Source: Conus ventricosus
Lineage: Eukaryota > Mollusca > Gastropoda > Neogastropoda > Conidae
NCBI GenBank assembly: GCA_018398815.1
Contig: CM031595.1
Coordinates: 133,991,386-134,055,385, forward strand
Length of the DNA stretch: 64,000 bases
Direction: 5' to 3'
Under the pieces are notes generated by a model that was not told where the DNA came from, made no database searches, and was given only the letters and a program-made list of their open reading frames with translations. Position 1 is the stretch's first letter. Each line of letters opens with the position of its first letter. The translations under genes were made by a program, and so were the position numbers. Below are positions 1 through 10,746 of the stretch, one piece after another.

Positions 1-236
1 GAATACTCTGGAATAGGCTATATCATTGCGATAGGTGCAAGTAGAGGAGTGTACCAGTGTTGATACTTTGGACCGCCGAAAACGTGTACGGAACTTTGTC
101 GGGGTTTTGGTGGTTTGACAGTTTGTTTATAATAATTATTAATCTGCGAATATGAGCATATTTCAGAGTGTGAAATCACTTTACTAATATTTGTAACTTA
201 TCATAAGGCAGTTGAGCTTCGTAGCTCATTACGGTT

Positions 237-502
237 ACTTCCCATTTGGTCTACTCCCATTTCGCATACTCAGAAATGTGTGAGCACGACTTGGCCTAAC
301 GGCCTTCGTTCATTCGTCCTTCGTCCTCTCTCGGGCTTCGCCCTACTCTAATCTAAAGACCATCGATTCTGCTTTGGAGTAGACTGGGACACTGGTTACG
401 CCAGGGGGAGCCTTGCAGTATGGTCAGTATGGAAATAGACGAAATGGGAGTAGCCTAGTAGACGAAATGGGAGTAGACCAAATGGGAGTAGACCAAATGG
501 GA
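237..502. repeat. Short inverted and direct repeats built on AAATGGGAGTAGACC
   Basis: A 28-bp segment at 237-264 reads, on the opposite strand, as the segment at 463-490 with about one mismatch. The unit AAATGGGAGTAGAC(C/G) is also repeated directly at about 442-500. The arms are about 200 bp apart and the space between them has no ORF of note. This could be the subterminal repeats of a small DNA transposon or foldback element, but I find no target-site duplication, so the class is undetermined. Confidence 0.5.
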
Positions 503-683
503 TGTCACCGCTCATTACACCCATCACTTAGTGTTTACCAATATGTACACAACGCTGTTCAGTTTGCATGGTGCAGTGCAAGCCTACACCTCTAACACAG
601 AGATATGGGCTCGTGACGACGAGTACCGTCATGTCTGACTCTCATTTGGCTATGACGTAGGCTAAGTCTTGATACTCGGTTGT

Positions 684-708
684 ACACACACACACACACA
701 CACACACA
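684..708. repeat. (CA)n microsatellite
   Basis: Uninterrupted CA dinucleotides. The reading frames through it encode only His-Thr repeats and are not genes. Confidence 0.95.
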
Positions 709-3016
709 ACATAAAATCGATATCGCCATACACCAACACTTCCCCTGGCATTCACTTACCTGGTGACATGACGCAACTGCAGCCAGGGGACTGCTGGGCC
801 AGGATTGTGTACCCTTTACTGTTATGGGGTTTGGCCCAGCTCAAGCCTTGCCTTTTGCAGAAAGTGCGCCGTCGTCATTACCATCTTCCAGTTGGGGAGA
901 CAAACGTTTTACTCTGGACCTCAAAGAGAGCTATCACCTCCATCACTTCCACTTGGTGAGACAAATACAATGATTCCACTCCACCCTACAGCCTAGTACA
1001 GGATAGCTTTCACCTCTCTCCACCCCCCCCCCCCCCCCCCCACCCACCACCTCCCTTCCAATCCCCAGTACATTCCTGTCTATTTGCAATCAGAGTGAAG
1101 GTGGAGTCTGAAGTCTTTGACTGACTCCACAGTCAAGGCTTATTCACTCTGTTTCACCCCCTTGCAGTGTTTGGGTAAAACTGTTTCAGTCAATTTGAAG
1201 TGTGTTTGTGCTGCAGTGGCAGCTTTTGTTTCTTACCAGTCCTTGGATGGTGATTTGGGTTTTGCACCGCTTTTCATCGTTGGCTTGATAAGCCCTTCAT
1301 TCATGATTTGTTATAATTTCTTGCTTGGAGTCCAGGAAATTGCCCTGTGATGATATTGAATAAGAAAGGCAGACTGTGGTTTTTATATGCCCTTGTAGCA
1401 TGGAGGGTAGAGCTTATTAGAGGAGTTTGTCAGAAATACAGCCTAGATGATATGACCGGTACTCTTGTATAGAATATCTCCTTGGACACCTAGCTGTTCA
1501 GTTCCTGTTTGTAAGAGGTGTCCAATGTAACAGTACTGTAATCTGAGCAGGAACAAATAAGAGTGATCAATATGAGCTGACTTCCTGAAGACTTGATGCT
1601 TCCTTCTTATCAGTGCTCGACTGGAGTTTGCTTTTAAAAAATTTTTTTTTTAGTCATCCTGTTTATATGTTCAGACTAGAAGAGAAATTCATAATGATGA
1701 ATTTTTTTTAAAGAAATGAACAATCCATTTTCCTTATGATGTGATTACTTAGCTAGTAGAAATGCGATTTTTGGTTGTTTTTTTTTACACTGAACATGTT
1801 GCACTTTTTGGGTTAAAATTCATACCCCATTTCTCAGGTTTTGCATATTCATGTAATCTGCCTCCATTTGGATCTGTCTTTATTTATGTAGATTAAGAGA
1901 CAGTTCGATTTTGACCAACTGGACACAAGCAGGTTTATATATATGTAACATGGCAGAGAAGTAAGATTAGGCCCATGACTGTGTCTAGAATTGAGGGACT
2001 CTAGATCTCACATGTGTACTTCCTTTGGATGCAAACCATTGACTATCAACCTTTGTGGGAGAGGCAGTAAGCCACTAGTACAGAGTTGATAATGATATAT
2101 TGTTTGCAAATTGTAAAATAATCTTTTTGCTGTGTGTGTATTAATGTTTGTTGTTTTTTGATTTACTCATTTGTTGAATTTTTGTGTATCAAATATGTAT
2201 ATTTTTGTACCTTTTTGTTTTTGTTTACTGTTGTTGTTGTTGTTCGTCTTCTTGAGGGCATGGTGTAAATGCTATGAGCATGTCCGTTTTACCCTCATTG
2301 AGAATATTCCTCTTTATATTGGTATTGCTCTGATACAAGAACTATCCTTTTCTTCCAAAGCAGTTTGATACGTAGCCCTGCACTGAATGTTTTTTTAGAG
2401 GTCTAATATGGCAATGTCTGAATGTTTTTGTCAGAACTTGTGCTTAAATCATGTTGCTGTGCAACAAGTTATGTTTAACATGAAAATCCTGCCTCAACCT
2501 AAGGTTCATTTTGGTGATTTTGTTTGTTTGTTTGTTTCTGGAGAAGTTTCAATAGATGGGTTTCACATGTAATGTGTCTTCTGTGATCAATCCCTACCCT
2601 TCCTTTCCCTTCCTGCTGCCCCCTCCCCCCCCCCCCCCTCCCCTTCCCTAATTAGCTTCTTCCCTCCTGTCGTCCCATCTCCCACCCTACGCAGACTCCC
2701 ATTGCCCTTTGCTTCTTTTTGAGATATTAAGCCAAGAAAGCACTAAAATGCAAAGTTTAATGCACAGTACAGTTTTTATTTTCTTTTTTCTTTTTTCTTT
2801 CATGTCTCCTAATGGGAAGAATTCTCTGCAACTGTATAATGTAAGTAAAGGCTGGGTGTGGTCTTGGGTAGGTCAGGGAATTATCTTGTTTGAAATCTTT
2901 CATTCAAGGAAAGTTTTATTCTTAAAGAGTTACTTTAAAAGTGATAATTCTGAGAAAGCTACCCATATGTCCATACAACCTATATTTGATATGTCACACA
3001 ATCACATACACACTCC
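709..3016. other. Gene-poor host DNA
   Basis: I see no supported gene here. ORFs are short and have no recognisable domain. Poly-C runs lie at about 1023-1041 and 2622-2638, and T-rich stretches are scattered through the segment. It could be intron or intergenic sequence. Confidence 0.6.
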
Positions 3017-3065
3017 TCTCTCTCTCTCTCTCTCTCTGTCTCTTCTCTCTCTCTCTCTCTCTCTC

Positions 3066-3109
<44 letters not shown>

Positions 3110-3129
3110 ACCACACACACACACACACA
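3017..3129. repeat. Compound (CT)n-(CA)n microsatellite
   Basis: CT/TC dinucleotides run into CA dinucleotides with a few interruptions. Ser-Leu and His-Thr ORFs across it are artefacts of the repeat. Confidence 0.95.
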
Positions 3130-3672
3130 ACACACTCACATTCGATATCAATTATATTAATTATTAAAGCCCATTACAGATAGGTGACTAGAGTTGAAAT
3201 GCATGGAACTCACAGCACGGTAACTTCAAAAGCTATAATTCTGGTTATACAAAACGTATTTGACGGTCTATAGACATACAGATCATCTGACAAGTCTCTT
3301 GTATATATGTTTTTGTTTTTGTGAGAAAATCAGTTTTTTTTGCCTTCAGTCCCACTGTTCGTTTTATTCCATAAAAAGGTGGTTTTTTTTTACATGATAA
3401 GAAGTTATCAATAGACTTTTTTCTCTTTAAAATAAAAGAAAAAGTATCGCTTAAATTACAATATTCAAAGTCTTTAAAAGGCTGTCCACTGCAACAGGCT
3501 GGTCTTCTGCGTTTTAGCTTGAGGGAAGATTTCAAATAAACAGAAAATTTGCAACACAGTGTTGGTTGTTTTTACTATTCAAAATTACAATATTTGACAT
3601 ATTCACTAACATTACACCTATCATGTACCTGCTTACCATCTGTAACATTTAGATATGTCACCATGCCACCAG
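3130..3672. other. AT-rich DNA without a recognisable gene
   Basis: No supported coding region. A 96-codon reverse-strand frame at 3245-3535 is lysine-rich, resembles nothing I know, and probably reflects AT-rich non-coding sequence. Confidence 0.5.
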
Positions 3673-3727
3673 ATATGGGCATGACTTTAGAGTGCTTATT
3701 TATTCAAATATATGATACATGTACTCA

Positions 3728-3730
<3 letters not shown>
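3673..3730 (+). repeat. 58-bp segment shared with the foldback element at 15.4 kb
   Basis: The segment from ATATGGGCATGACTTTAGAG through the motif ATACATGTACTCA recurs with about three substitutions at 15369-15426, inside the loop of the foldback element. In both places it is followed by a CTC/CA-type or palindromic sequence. It marks a dispersed repeat or a captured host fragment. Confidence 0.7.

Positions 3731-3769
<39 letters not shown>
3731..3769. repeat. (TC)n-(CA)n microsatellite at the insertion point of copy 1
   Basis: The CA tract abuts the 5' end of non-LTR copy 1. Another CA tract resumes directly after that copy's 3' tail at 14635, so the element appears to sit inside a CA array. 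Confidence 0.9.
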
Positions 3770-3770
<1 letters not shown>

Positions 3771-3804
3771 CCTCCGGGGTTGCGACCTTGTCGTGGTCGG
3801 AGGG
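3771..3804 (+). promoter_or_regulatory. Conserved 5'-terminal hairpin of the non-LTR family
   Basis: CCTCCG at 3771-3776 is complementary to CGGAGG at 3798-3803. Inside lies the smaller pair CGAC/GTCG around CTT. The same terminal sequence opens copies 2 (22883) and 3 (28551) and, degraded, copy 4 (36436). In LINEs the 5' end commonly carries the internal promoter and sometimes an HDV-like self-cleaving ribozyme. Conservation in the family is seen; a ribozyme or promoter role is inference. Confidence 0.45.
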
Positions 3805-5598
3805 CTTGCGTGGTCCAGTGATCCCTTAGGCTTTGCTGGCGGGGGCATCAATACTTTAAGATAGGCTGGTTTTTTTCCAACTGCTTCTAGGCCTGTGAAG
3901 TTGAGATGCTGCCTGGCCTAAGCATAACGTGGTAAGGAGTTGATGCCCCTGGTAGGGCTTCCCATGTCAGATAGGCTAAGGGTGAGGATCCTGACTAAGA
4001 GTAACCCGCCTGTCTCCTTTTCTTGTTTTCTGCCTTTCCTATTTGGCCCTTTTCTATCTTCGTCTCCCCTTCAAGTCTTCTTTTCCACACTCCTTTTCTC
4101 TCTGTGGTCTCCTTAAGATCTGCCGCGTTTGCCGTGCGGTGCGACCTGTGTCGGAGGGGAATGAGATCCTGGTGATTGAGAGGGCCAGCGCTCTCAACAC
4201 ATCACTTTGGCTCGGACCTCTCCTAGACAGGGAGTACACTTTGGCCCGGGTGTACTAATCGGCTCCCCTTCTTGGGGCTGGGTCAAGACAGACAGTCCCC
4301 CTACTGGCCAAGTAAACCCCTGCAGTGCTCAGCTCTGACTGTTCCCGGGAGTTGAGCATGATCAGGGGGGATAGGGTTGGTGGCTTCTGTTTGTCGTATG
4401 TCTCTCCCGAAGCCTGGAAGGGGTCAAGACATTGGTTTCTTGGCCCTGGCCCCTTAGTTGGACTCCAAGGTGGGTGGGTAAGGGAGGGATGAATCACAAT
4501 AAATCAGATATGGCTCTTTCAAAAACAATCCCCCCCAAGAAGAAGAGGAAAGCAGCATCCCCTATTTCAGGGGATTTCGATTCTGACAGCGATTCGGATA
4601 CAGAAGTACGACAGAGGACAGGTTTCTGGGCTTCCTGGCTCGTGATGGAAGGGACAGAGCAGGAAAGACCCCTTTCAGCTCTGAGCCCTTTCGCTATCCA
4701 GAAGGGTTTTCAAGGTTTAGCAGGTGACCTCAATCCATAAAAAGGTTGCGAAATGGCTCATTCCTCATTCAATGTAGAACAAAAAAACAGTCTGAACAGC
4801 TGCTGAAGGCAACAAAACTTGTAGACAGGGAGATCAAGGTAACTCCCCACAAACAGTTAAATTCATCGAAAGGCGTGATTCGCTGCCGGGATTTATCTGG
4901 TGTCTCAGAGGCAGAAATCAAATCGGAGCTGGCGTCCCAGGGTGTGACGGAGGTGCGCAGGGTGACTGTAAAGAAGGGTGCAGAAAGAGTGGCCACCAAC
5001 ACCCTCTTTCTGACTTTCTGCAACCCTGTGCTGCCTCCGGTCATCAAAGTCGGCTACCTGAATGTCCGGGTTCAGTTATATGTTCCGTCCCCGTTGAGGT
5101 GCTTCAGGTGCCAGAAGTTTGGCCATGTCAGAGACCGCTATTCAGGGCAGGAGGTATGCGGTGTTTGCTGCAAGGCATCCCATGATGGGCCGTGTCATGA
5201 TCCGGCACATTGTGCTAACTGCGGTGGCGACCATCCCTCCTCTTCACGAAACTGTCCTCTATGGATTCAAGAATCCGCAATCCAACGCATCAAAACAGAA
5301 AAGAAGATCTCGTTTTTTGAAGCCCGGAAACAGGTTGTGGGCAGTCAGACACCGACAGCTTCTTCCTATGCTTCGGCTGTAAAGAAGGTTCCCACGGTCC
5401 CTACTCGGTCAGTCTGCTGCCAGACTGATGAATTCATGTTTTCGAAGACATTGCAAGTAAGATCTGTCAGTTCTGGTGGTAGCAGGTCTACCACCTTCCA
5501 ACCCAAAATGAATGCTCCTGGTGGAGGCAAAAAATCCGCCACCCCTCTGACTGCCCAGCAGTCTACAACATCTGCTGCTGGGCAGATGAAAAAGCCAG

Positions 5599-5603
5599 AA
5601 CCC
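5599..5603 (+). repeat. Target-site duplication AACCC, left of the gypsy element
   Basis: AACCC precedes the 5' LTR and recurs at 10496-10500 directly after the 3' LTR. Five-base duplications are usual for Ty3/gypsy integration. Copies 2 and 3 lack the insertion at the equivalent ORF1 position, confirming the empty site. Confidence 0.93.
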
Positions 5604-5818
5604 TGTTGTGTTCATGATCGTACTTTCACTTTCACTCTTTTTTTTATACTCTCGTTCACGCGCATGCGAGATCTGATTGTTGTTAATACCCAGCATGCTT
5701 TTGGGGAACGGTTGAGAAGGAAAACATTCTACAGAATATAGGCTACGGTTTTTAACCCACCATACTTTCGTTCGAGTCTATTTCATTGTAAGAATATCAT
5801 TCTTTCACAGATACAACA
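5604..5818 (+). repeat. Gypsy 5' LTR (215 bp)
   Basis: Starts TGTTGTGTTC and ends GATACAACA, giving TG...CA termini. It matches the 3' LTR except for one missing A (CACGCGC here, CACAGCGC there). Confidence 0.95.
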
Positions 5819-5830
5819 TTGGCGACGAGG
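5819..5830 (+). other. Primer binding site of the gypsy element
   Basis: TTGGCGACGAGG follows the 5' LTR directly, the position where a tRNA 3' end would anneal to prime minus-strand synthesis. The tRNA species is not determined here. A run of about 24 A residues follows at 5832-5856. Confidence 0.7.
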
Positions 5831-5865
5831 ATAAAAAAAAAAAAAAAAAAAAAAAATCAACAGGT

Positions 5866-6775
5866 ATGTCCAGTTTGCCAAACTTCTCTGCTTTCTCCGT
5901 ACACTCCGAAGAACAATCGGCTGGTATACGCTGGAAAAAATGGATTGATCGCTTTGAAAACATGTTGTGTACAATGGACATTGACGTTGATAAAAAGAAG
6001 AAAGCAATGCTACTCCATTACATAGGTGATGAAGCATACAACATTTACGACAGTTTCACGGATGAGCAGAAGGGCGTTGGAGCTGTCAGACAGACAGATA
6101 ACGGAGAGATACCAGATGAATACAATGTGGCAAAACAATCCCTCACTGACTACTTCACCCCCAAACGCAACACATCATACGAGGTGTTCAAATTCAGGCA
6201 ATCAACACAAAACGAAGGTGAGTCGATCGACTCCTTCCACACCAAACTTAGATCCCTAGCAGCCACGTGTGATTTCCATGACAAAGACCGTGAAATCCTC
6301 TCCCAAATCCTACAAGGGTGCTCATCCTCCAGAGTGAGAAGGAAGGCTCTCAAAGATGATATGACTCTGGCCAACGTGTTAGCAGAAGCCCGTGCCTTAG
6401 AACTGTCCGACGCTCGAGCAGCGGAAATAGAACAGGCCTGCAGCAGTGATACATCATCAGTAAATGCCGTCAAACGAGGGTCACACCATCGACACAATAT
6501 GACTGGACCCCACACTTCCAGAAATCATCAACAGGGAGCCCACAGTGATGCAGACCATTCATCAAAACGTGGCAGAGGCGGACAAAATAATTACAGAGGA
6601 TCCTGGAGACAGCCAGGGACAACACTGATCACCGCCAACGATGCAGATACTGCGGTGGAAGTTTTCCACATATCAACAGATGCCCAGCTAGAGGCAAGGA
6701 GTGCAGCGCCTGCCATAAGATCGGACACTTTGCCAAAGTATGCGAGTCTACAGGAAGAATACGACGACTAGAATT
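5866..6775 (+). CDS. Gypsy Gag (capsid, nucleocapsid)
   Basis: The first ATG after the primer binding site (5866) opens a 301-codon frame to 6771 with the W-rich helical capsid region typical of Ty3 Gag (ending around residue 190) and a basic Ser/His/Arg/Gly-rich tail. The zinc knuckles are in a different frame: CRYCGGSFPHINRC (about 6642-6683) and CSACHKIGHFAKVC (about 6702-6743), the latter a clean CX2CX4HX4C. A frameshift near 6600-6640 therefore separates capsid from nucleocapsid. It could be a mutation, a sequencing indel or, less likely, programmed. Gag packages the element RNA in cytoplasmic virus-like particles. Confidence 0.85.
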
Positions 6776-6859
6776 CACCTCACCAGATGAACAAGAAAAC
6801 AACACATCCAGCGAAGAAGAAGTGTTCACGCTGACCTCGCAACGAAAACCCACGCCCCA

Positions 6860-9062
6860 TGGTCAGTGCTGAAATCTTCCAGACCCCAGTCAGCTTCCTC
6901 GTAGATACTGGAGCCACCGTCAACATAGTCAATACACACACCTTCACAAAAGTGTGCCCCAAGATCACCCTCCATCGCCCCTCTCCTTTGATCTTTCCCT
7001 ATGGATCAAAGACCCCTTGGCCGTGAAAGGACATTTCAAAACAGAACTTTGTTTCAAAAACGTGACCAAGACAGTCATTTTCTACGTTGTGGACATAGAC
7101 CAGACCAATGCTTTAAACATACTGAGCGGCGCAACTGCCCAGGCGATGAACATGATACAATTTGCATTTACAGCCTCTACACCTAGATTGCCCTCAGTGG
7201 CTGAGAAATATAACCACCTTTTTGACAATGAACTCGGAAAAATTAAAGACATCTGCATCAAGCTTCACATCGATGAGTCCGTCACCCCGGTGGCCCAGAG
7301 ACACAGGAGAGTACCATTCCATGTCCGCAAAGACGTGGAAAAGGAGCTTGACAGACTTGAAGCAATGGATGTCATTGAAAAAATCGACGGACCTACCCCA
7401 TGGATCAGCCCGATCGTAGTAGTCCCGAAGAAGTCAGGCGGAGTTAGAGTATGCATCGACATGCGGGAAGCCAACAGGGCCATCAAGAGAGAAAAACACC
7501 CGATGCCGACTCTTGACGACCTCATTTCCGACCTGAATGGCTCAACAGTATTCAGCAAACTGGATATGAAAAATGCCTACCATCAGCTGGAACTGGATGA
7601 GTCAAGCCGCTACATCACCACTTTCACCACACATGCTGGCCTGCGACGCTACAAGAGACTACTTTTTGGCGTGAATGCAGCTTCAGAGATCTTCCAGAAC
7701 GTGATTGCTGAACTCTTAAACGACATTCCCGGGGTCAAGAACCTTTCTGATGACATCATCGTCCACGGCAGGACACAAGCGGAACATGACCACAGCCTAC
7801 ACGCTACACTGCAGCGACTCAGTGAAAAGGGGGCAAAGCTCCAAAAAGATAAGTGCGTCTTTTCCGTGCCAGAACTGTCATTTTTCGGTCATGTGTTTGG
7901 AAAGGAAGGCATCAAACCGGACCCCGAGAAAATCAAAACCATCTCTGAGTCACCTGCACCAACGAACGTCAGCGAAATCAGATCCTTCCTGGGGATGACG
8001 CAATACATCTCTCGCTTCATCCCAGACTACGCCACCCTGACAGAACCCCTGAGACTCCTCACACAGAAGAAGACCACATGGAAATGGGGACAGGAGCAAC
8101 AACACGCTTTCAATAAACTAAAACAATGCCTCATGAGCACCGAGGTGATGGCATATTTTGACCCAGCTGAACACTCCACAATCCTTGTTGATGCAAGCCC
8201 AGTAGGTCTCGGCGCCATCCTAACTCAGAGGGGAAAAGTACTCAGTTATGCCAGTCGCGCACTGACACCAACAGAACAGCGCTACTCGCAGACAGAAAAG
8301 GAAATGCTGGCTGTAGTATACGGGGTGGAGCATTTCCACCTCTACCTCTTCGGTGCTCGTGTCACCGTAGTGACTGACCACAAACCCCTGCTAGGCATGA
8401 TCAAGAGCCCCAAACCTGCCACTGCTCGTGTTGACCGCTGGCGCCTTCGACTCATGCCCTACGAAATCAACCTCATCTACTCTCCAGGCAGAGATCACCT
8501 GAATCCCGCCGACTTCATCAGTCGCCACCCCCAATCAACACCTCATCGTGAAAACGCTGGCGAGGACTATGTCAGATACATCGCAAAACATTTCGTGCCA
8601 AGGTCGATGACTCAAGCAGAGGTGCGGACAGCCACACAAAATGACACAACCCTCCAAAGAGTGATGACAGCCATCCAGTCCGGGAAGTGGCACAACAGTG
8701 ACATCAGCGAGTATAAAAAATTTCGCGATGAACTGTCTGCTCATGACGGCCTTATACTCAGAGGACATAGACTGGTCATCCCCGCATGCCTACAACACAG
8801 GTCATCGACATTGCCCACCAGTCGCACCAAGGCATCGTCAAAACCAAACAGTGCATCCGGGAGAAGGTCTGGTTTCCCGGGATTGACCGACTTGTCGAAG
8901 AGACCGTCGAGACTTGTCTCCCTTGCCAAGCCTCATGCCCTGGTCCCAAATCCAGAGAGCCCATCATCCAACCCCTCTTCCATCCCGACCCTGGAGCTCA
9001 CTAGCCATCGATTTTGCTGGTCCTTTCCCTTCAGGAGAGTACCTGCTAGTTATCATCGATGA
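6860..9062 (+). pseudogene. Gypsy Pol part 1: protease, reverse transcriptase, RNase H
   Basis: The aspartic protease motif FLVDTGATVNIV lies at about 6895-6930 in one frame. Around 7010 the reading moves to the frame that stays open from 6954 to 9062 (702 codons). Within it, RT motifs appear in order: an FSKLDMKNAYHQLELD block (about 7551-7598), FGVNAASEIFQ, and the catalytic box NLSDDIIVHG (about 7739-7768). RNase H follows with ILVDASPVGLGA (about 8181), TDHKPLLGMI (about 8374) and NPADFISRHP (about 8503). The product copies the RNA into double-stranded cDNA. The frame past about 8780 no longer encodes the expected integrase zinc finger, indicating another frameshift. Confidence 0.88.
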
Positions 9063-9993
9063 ACACAGCCGTTTCCCCGAAGTGGAGATCGTCTCCTCCA
9101 CTTCCGCTGCTGTCGTCCTACCACGTCTAGAGATGATTTTCTCCCGCCAAGGAATTCCCCAGATTGTGAAAACTGACAACGGCCCGCCCTTCAACGGACG
9201 TGAGTTCCAGTCTTTCGCTGATGATTTTGGTTTCCACCATCGGAAGATAACTCCGCTCTGGCCTGAGGCGAACGGCACTGCCGAACGTTTCATGGCCTCG
9301 CTCAACAAAAACGTCAGAGCATCATCAGCAGCTGGCCTCAACTGGAAACGGGAGTTACAACCATTCTTGAGAATTTACAGAGCCACACCCCACTCCTGTA
9401 CTGGCATATCCCCATTCGAAGCCCTCACTGGTCGGAAAATGAACTTTGGTCTCCCTCAAATCCCATCCACCCCTACCTGTGTCCAACCAGAAGCCCTCAT
9501 CGCCCATAACGATGAGTCAGGGAAGCTGAAGATGAAGGTCTACGCTGACCAGCGCCGCCACACCCGTCCGTCAATGATACAGCCGGGAGACCATGTCCTG
9601 GTACGCCAACCGAAGCAGACGAAGTTAACCACACCCTTCGCCCCTCATCCATATGTGGTGACTGAGAAGAAAGGCAGTATGATCACTGCGAAACGGGGTG
9701 ACAACATCATTGTGCGGAACTCCTCTCATTTCAAGCCCATCAAGGGTTTGTTTCCAGAGCCCGCTGAAGAAGAGGAGATACTCATACCTGTCCCACCTAC
9801 CCATGCCCAGATACCAGACAGGCAGACGTTTTCACCAGCCCAGATGCCTGGACCGGCTCAGACTCCTGGAGGGCCTGACCCAGCAAGTCCACCGCCTGCA
9901 CCAGATGTGCCAGAACCTGTCGTCCAAAACGCCCCTGCCAGACCAAGTCGACAACGCCACCCCCCCACATACCTGCGTGACTACGTGCGATAG
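8786..9993 (+). pseudogene. Gypsy Pol part 2: integrase
   Basis: The HHCC zinc-binding domain (HQSHQGIVKTK ... CLPCQ) is read in the frame open from 8786. Near 8940-9000 the frame changes to that of 8914-9993. The catalytic core follows: the first Asp in AIDFAGPF (about 9005), the second in KTDNGPPF (about 9169), and the Glu in EANGTAERF (about 9265), a DDE triad. A proline-rich C-terminus follows and ends at TAG 9991-9993. Integrase inserts the cDNA and makes the 5-bp duplication seen at both ends. The split frame makes this copy unlikely to act unless the shifts are sequence errors. Confidence 0.87.
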
Positions 9994-10279
9994 ACAGTGA
10001 CAATCCAATATCAAGACCAGATAGTTTAGATTGATTGATATTACATGATTTCAAAGTGTTGAACTGACAATCCAATATGAGTTCATTTACCATAGACATG
10101 CACAACCAGAGAAATTAATTTAAAAAAAAAAAAAAAAAAAAAAATTTATAAGCTAAATGTAAATTTGCAGGGTGTAACAAATTTCATCAACATTTCTCAT
10201 TTAAAGAAGAACATTCCACCCTTTTTATCTAATGATGTAAAATATTTGTTGGAAATATCCATTCAAAGGTTGGGAGGAA
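9994..10279 (+). other. Gypsy 3' untranslated region and polypurine tract
   Basis: Non-coding and AT-rich, with a poly-A run at about 10121-10144. The purine stretch GGGAGGAA at 10272-10279 abuts the 3' LTR, as expected for the plus-strand primer. Confidence 0.75.
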
Positions 10280-10495
10280 TGTTGTGTTCATGATCGTACT
10301 TTCACTTTCACTCTTTTTTTTATACTCTCGTTCACAGCGCATGCGAGATCTGATTGTTGTTAATACCCAGCATGCTTTTGGGGAACGGTTGAGAAGGAAA
10401 ACATTCTACAGAATATAGGCTACGGTTTTTAACCCACCATACTTTCGTTCGAGTCTATTTCATTGTAAGAATATCATTCTTTCACAGATACAACA
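10280..10495 (+). repeat. Gypsy 3' LTR (216 bp)
   Basis: Identical to the 5' LTR apart from one extra A. It is followed by the second AACCC duplication at 10496-10500. Confidence 0.95.
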
Positions 10496-10746
10496 AACCC
10501 CAACCTCGAACTCCTCAGTCCAGTGCCCGTGCGGGCAAGGGAGTTCAACCCAGTGTGGAGATGGTGGAGATGAGGAAGAAACCTCCACCATCTCCCAAAT
10601 CCAGACCTTCTTCGCCTGTTGGCAAGTCTGCCAGCAGGTCTGCAGACCAACACTCTCCTGTGAAACTAGATAACAAGTTCACTCCATTGGAAGCAGACGT
10701 TGAGGAGGAGATGACCTGATCTCTCTCCTTTTTCACCCTCTGCACC

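Larger units (their letters stand above)
5604..10495 (+). mobile_element. Ty3/gypsy LTR retrotransposon (Mag-like)
   Basis: A complete 4892-bp element: 5' LTR 5604-5818, primer-binding-site-like sequence from 5819, gag, protease, reverse transcriptase, RNase H, integrase, purine tract, and 3' LTR 10280-10495. The domain order PR-RT-RH-IN is that of Ty3/gypsy. The RT active-site box is SDD in the context NLSDDIIVHG rather than YxDD, which I associate with the Mag/SURL group (inference). The LTRs differ by a single indel, so the insertion is recent. It lies in the sense orientation within ORF1 of LINE copy 1. The coding region shifts frame several times despite the LTR identity. Confidence 0.93.
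4489..10719 (+). pseudogene. ORF1 (gag-like, CCHC zinc knuckles) of copy 1, interrupted
   Basis: ORF1 should encode the RNA-binding nucleocapsid-like protein of the LINE RNP. It opens at ATG 4489 with a basic stretch (PPKKKRKAASP, possibly nuclear-targeting). A one-base loss near 4725 moves it into the frame that continues from 4746. Cysteine clusters follow: CFRCQKFGHVRD (from about 5100), CGVCCKASHDGPC, and CANCGGDHPSSSRNC (about 5212-5256), as in I/Jockey-type ORF1 proteins. At 5603 the gypsy element interrupts a Ser/Thr/Pro-rich C-terminal region. Coding resumes at 10501 and ends with LEADVEEEMT and TGA at 10717-10719. The ORF2 ATG lies 27 bp further on. Inactive as it stands. Confidence 0.85.

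Noticed and set aside
1117..1350. 77-codon ORF as a small membrane protein
   Set aside because: Hydrophobic stretches arise from T-rich DNA; no promoter, splice or family evidence.
6600..7020. Programmed ribosomal frameshifting in the gypsy element
   Set aside because: Two shifts in opposite directions within 400 bp plus further shifts in Pol are not a programmed pattern, and no slippery heptamer with downstream structure was evident.
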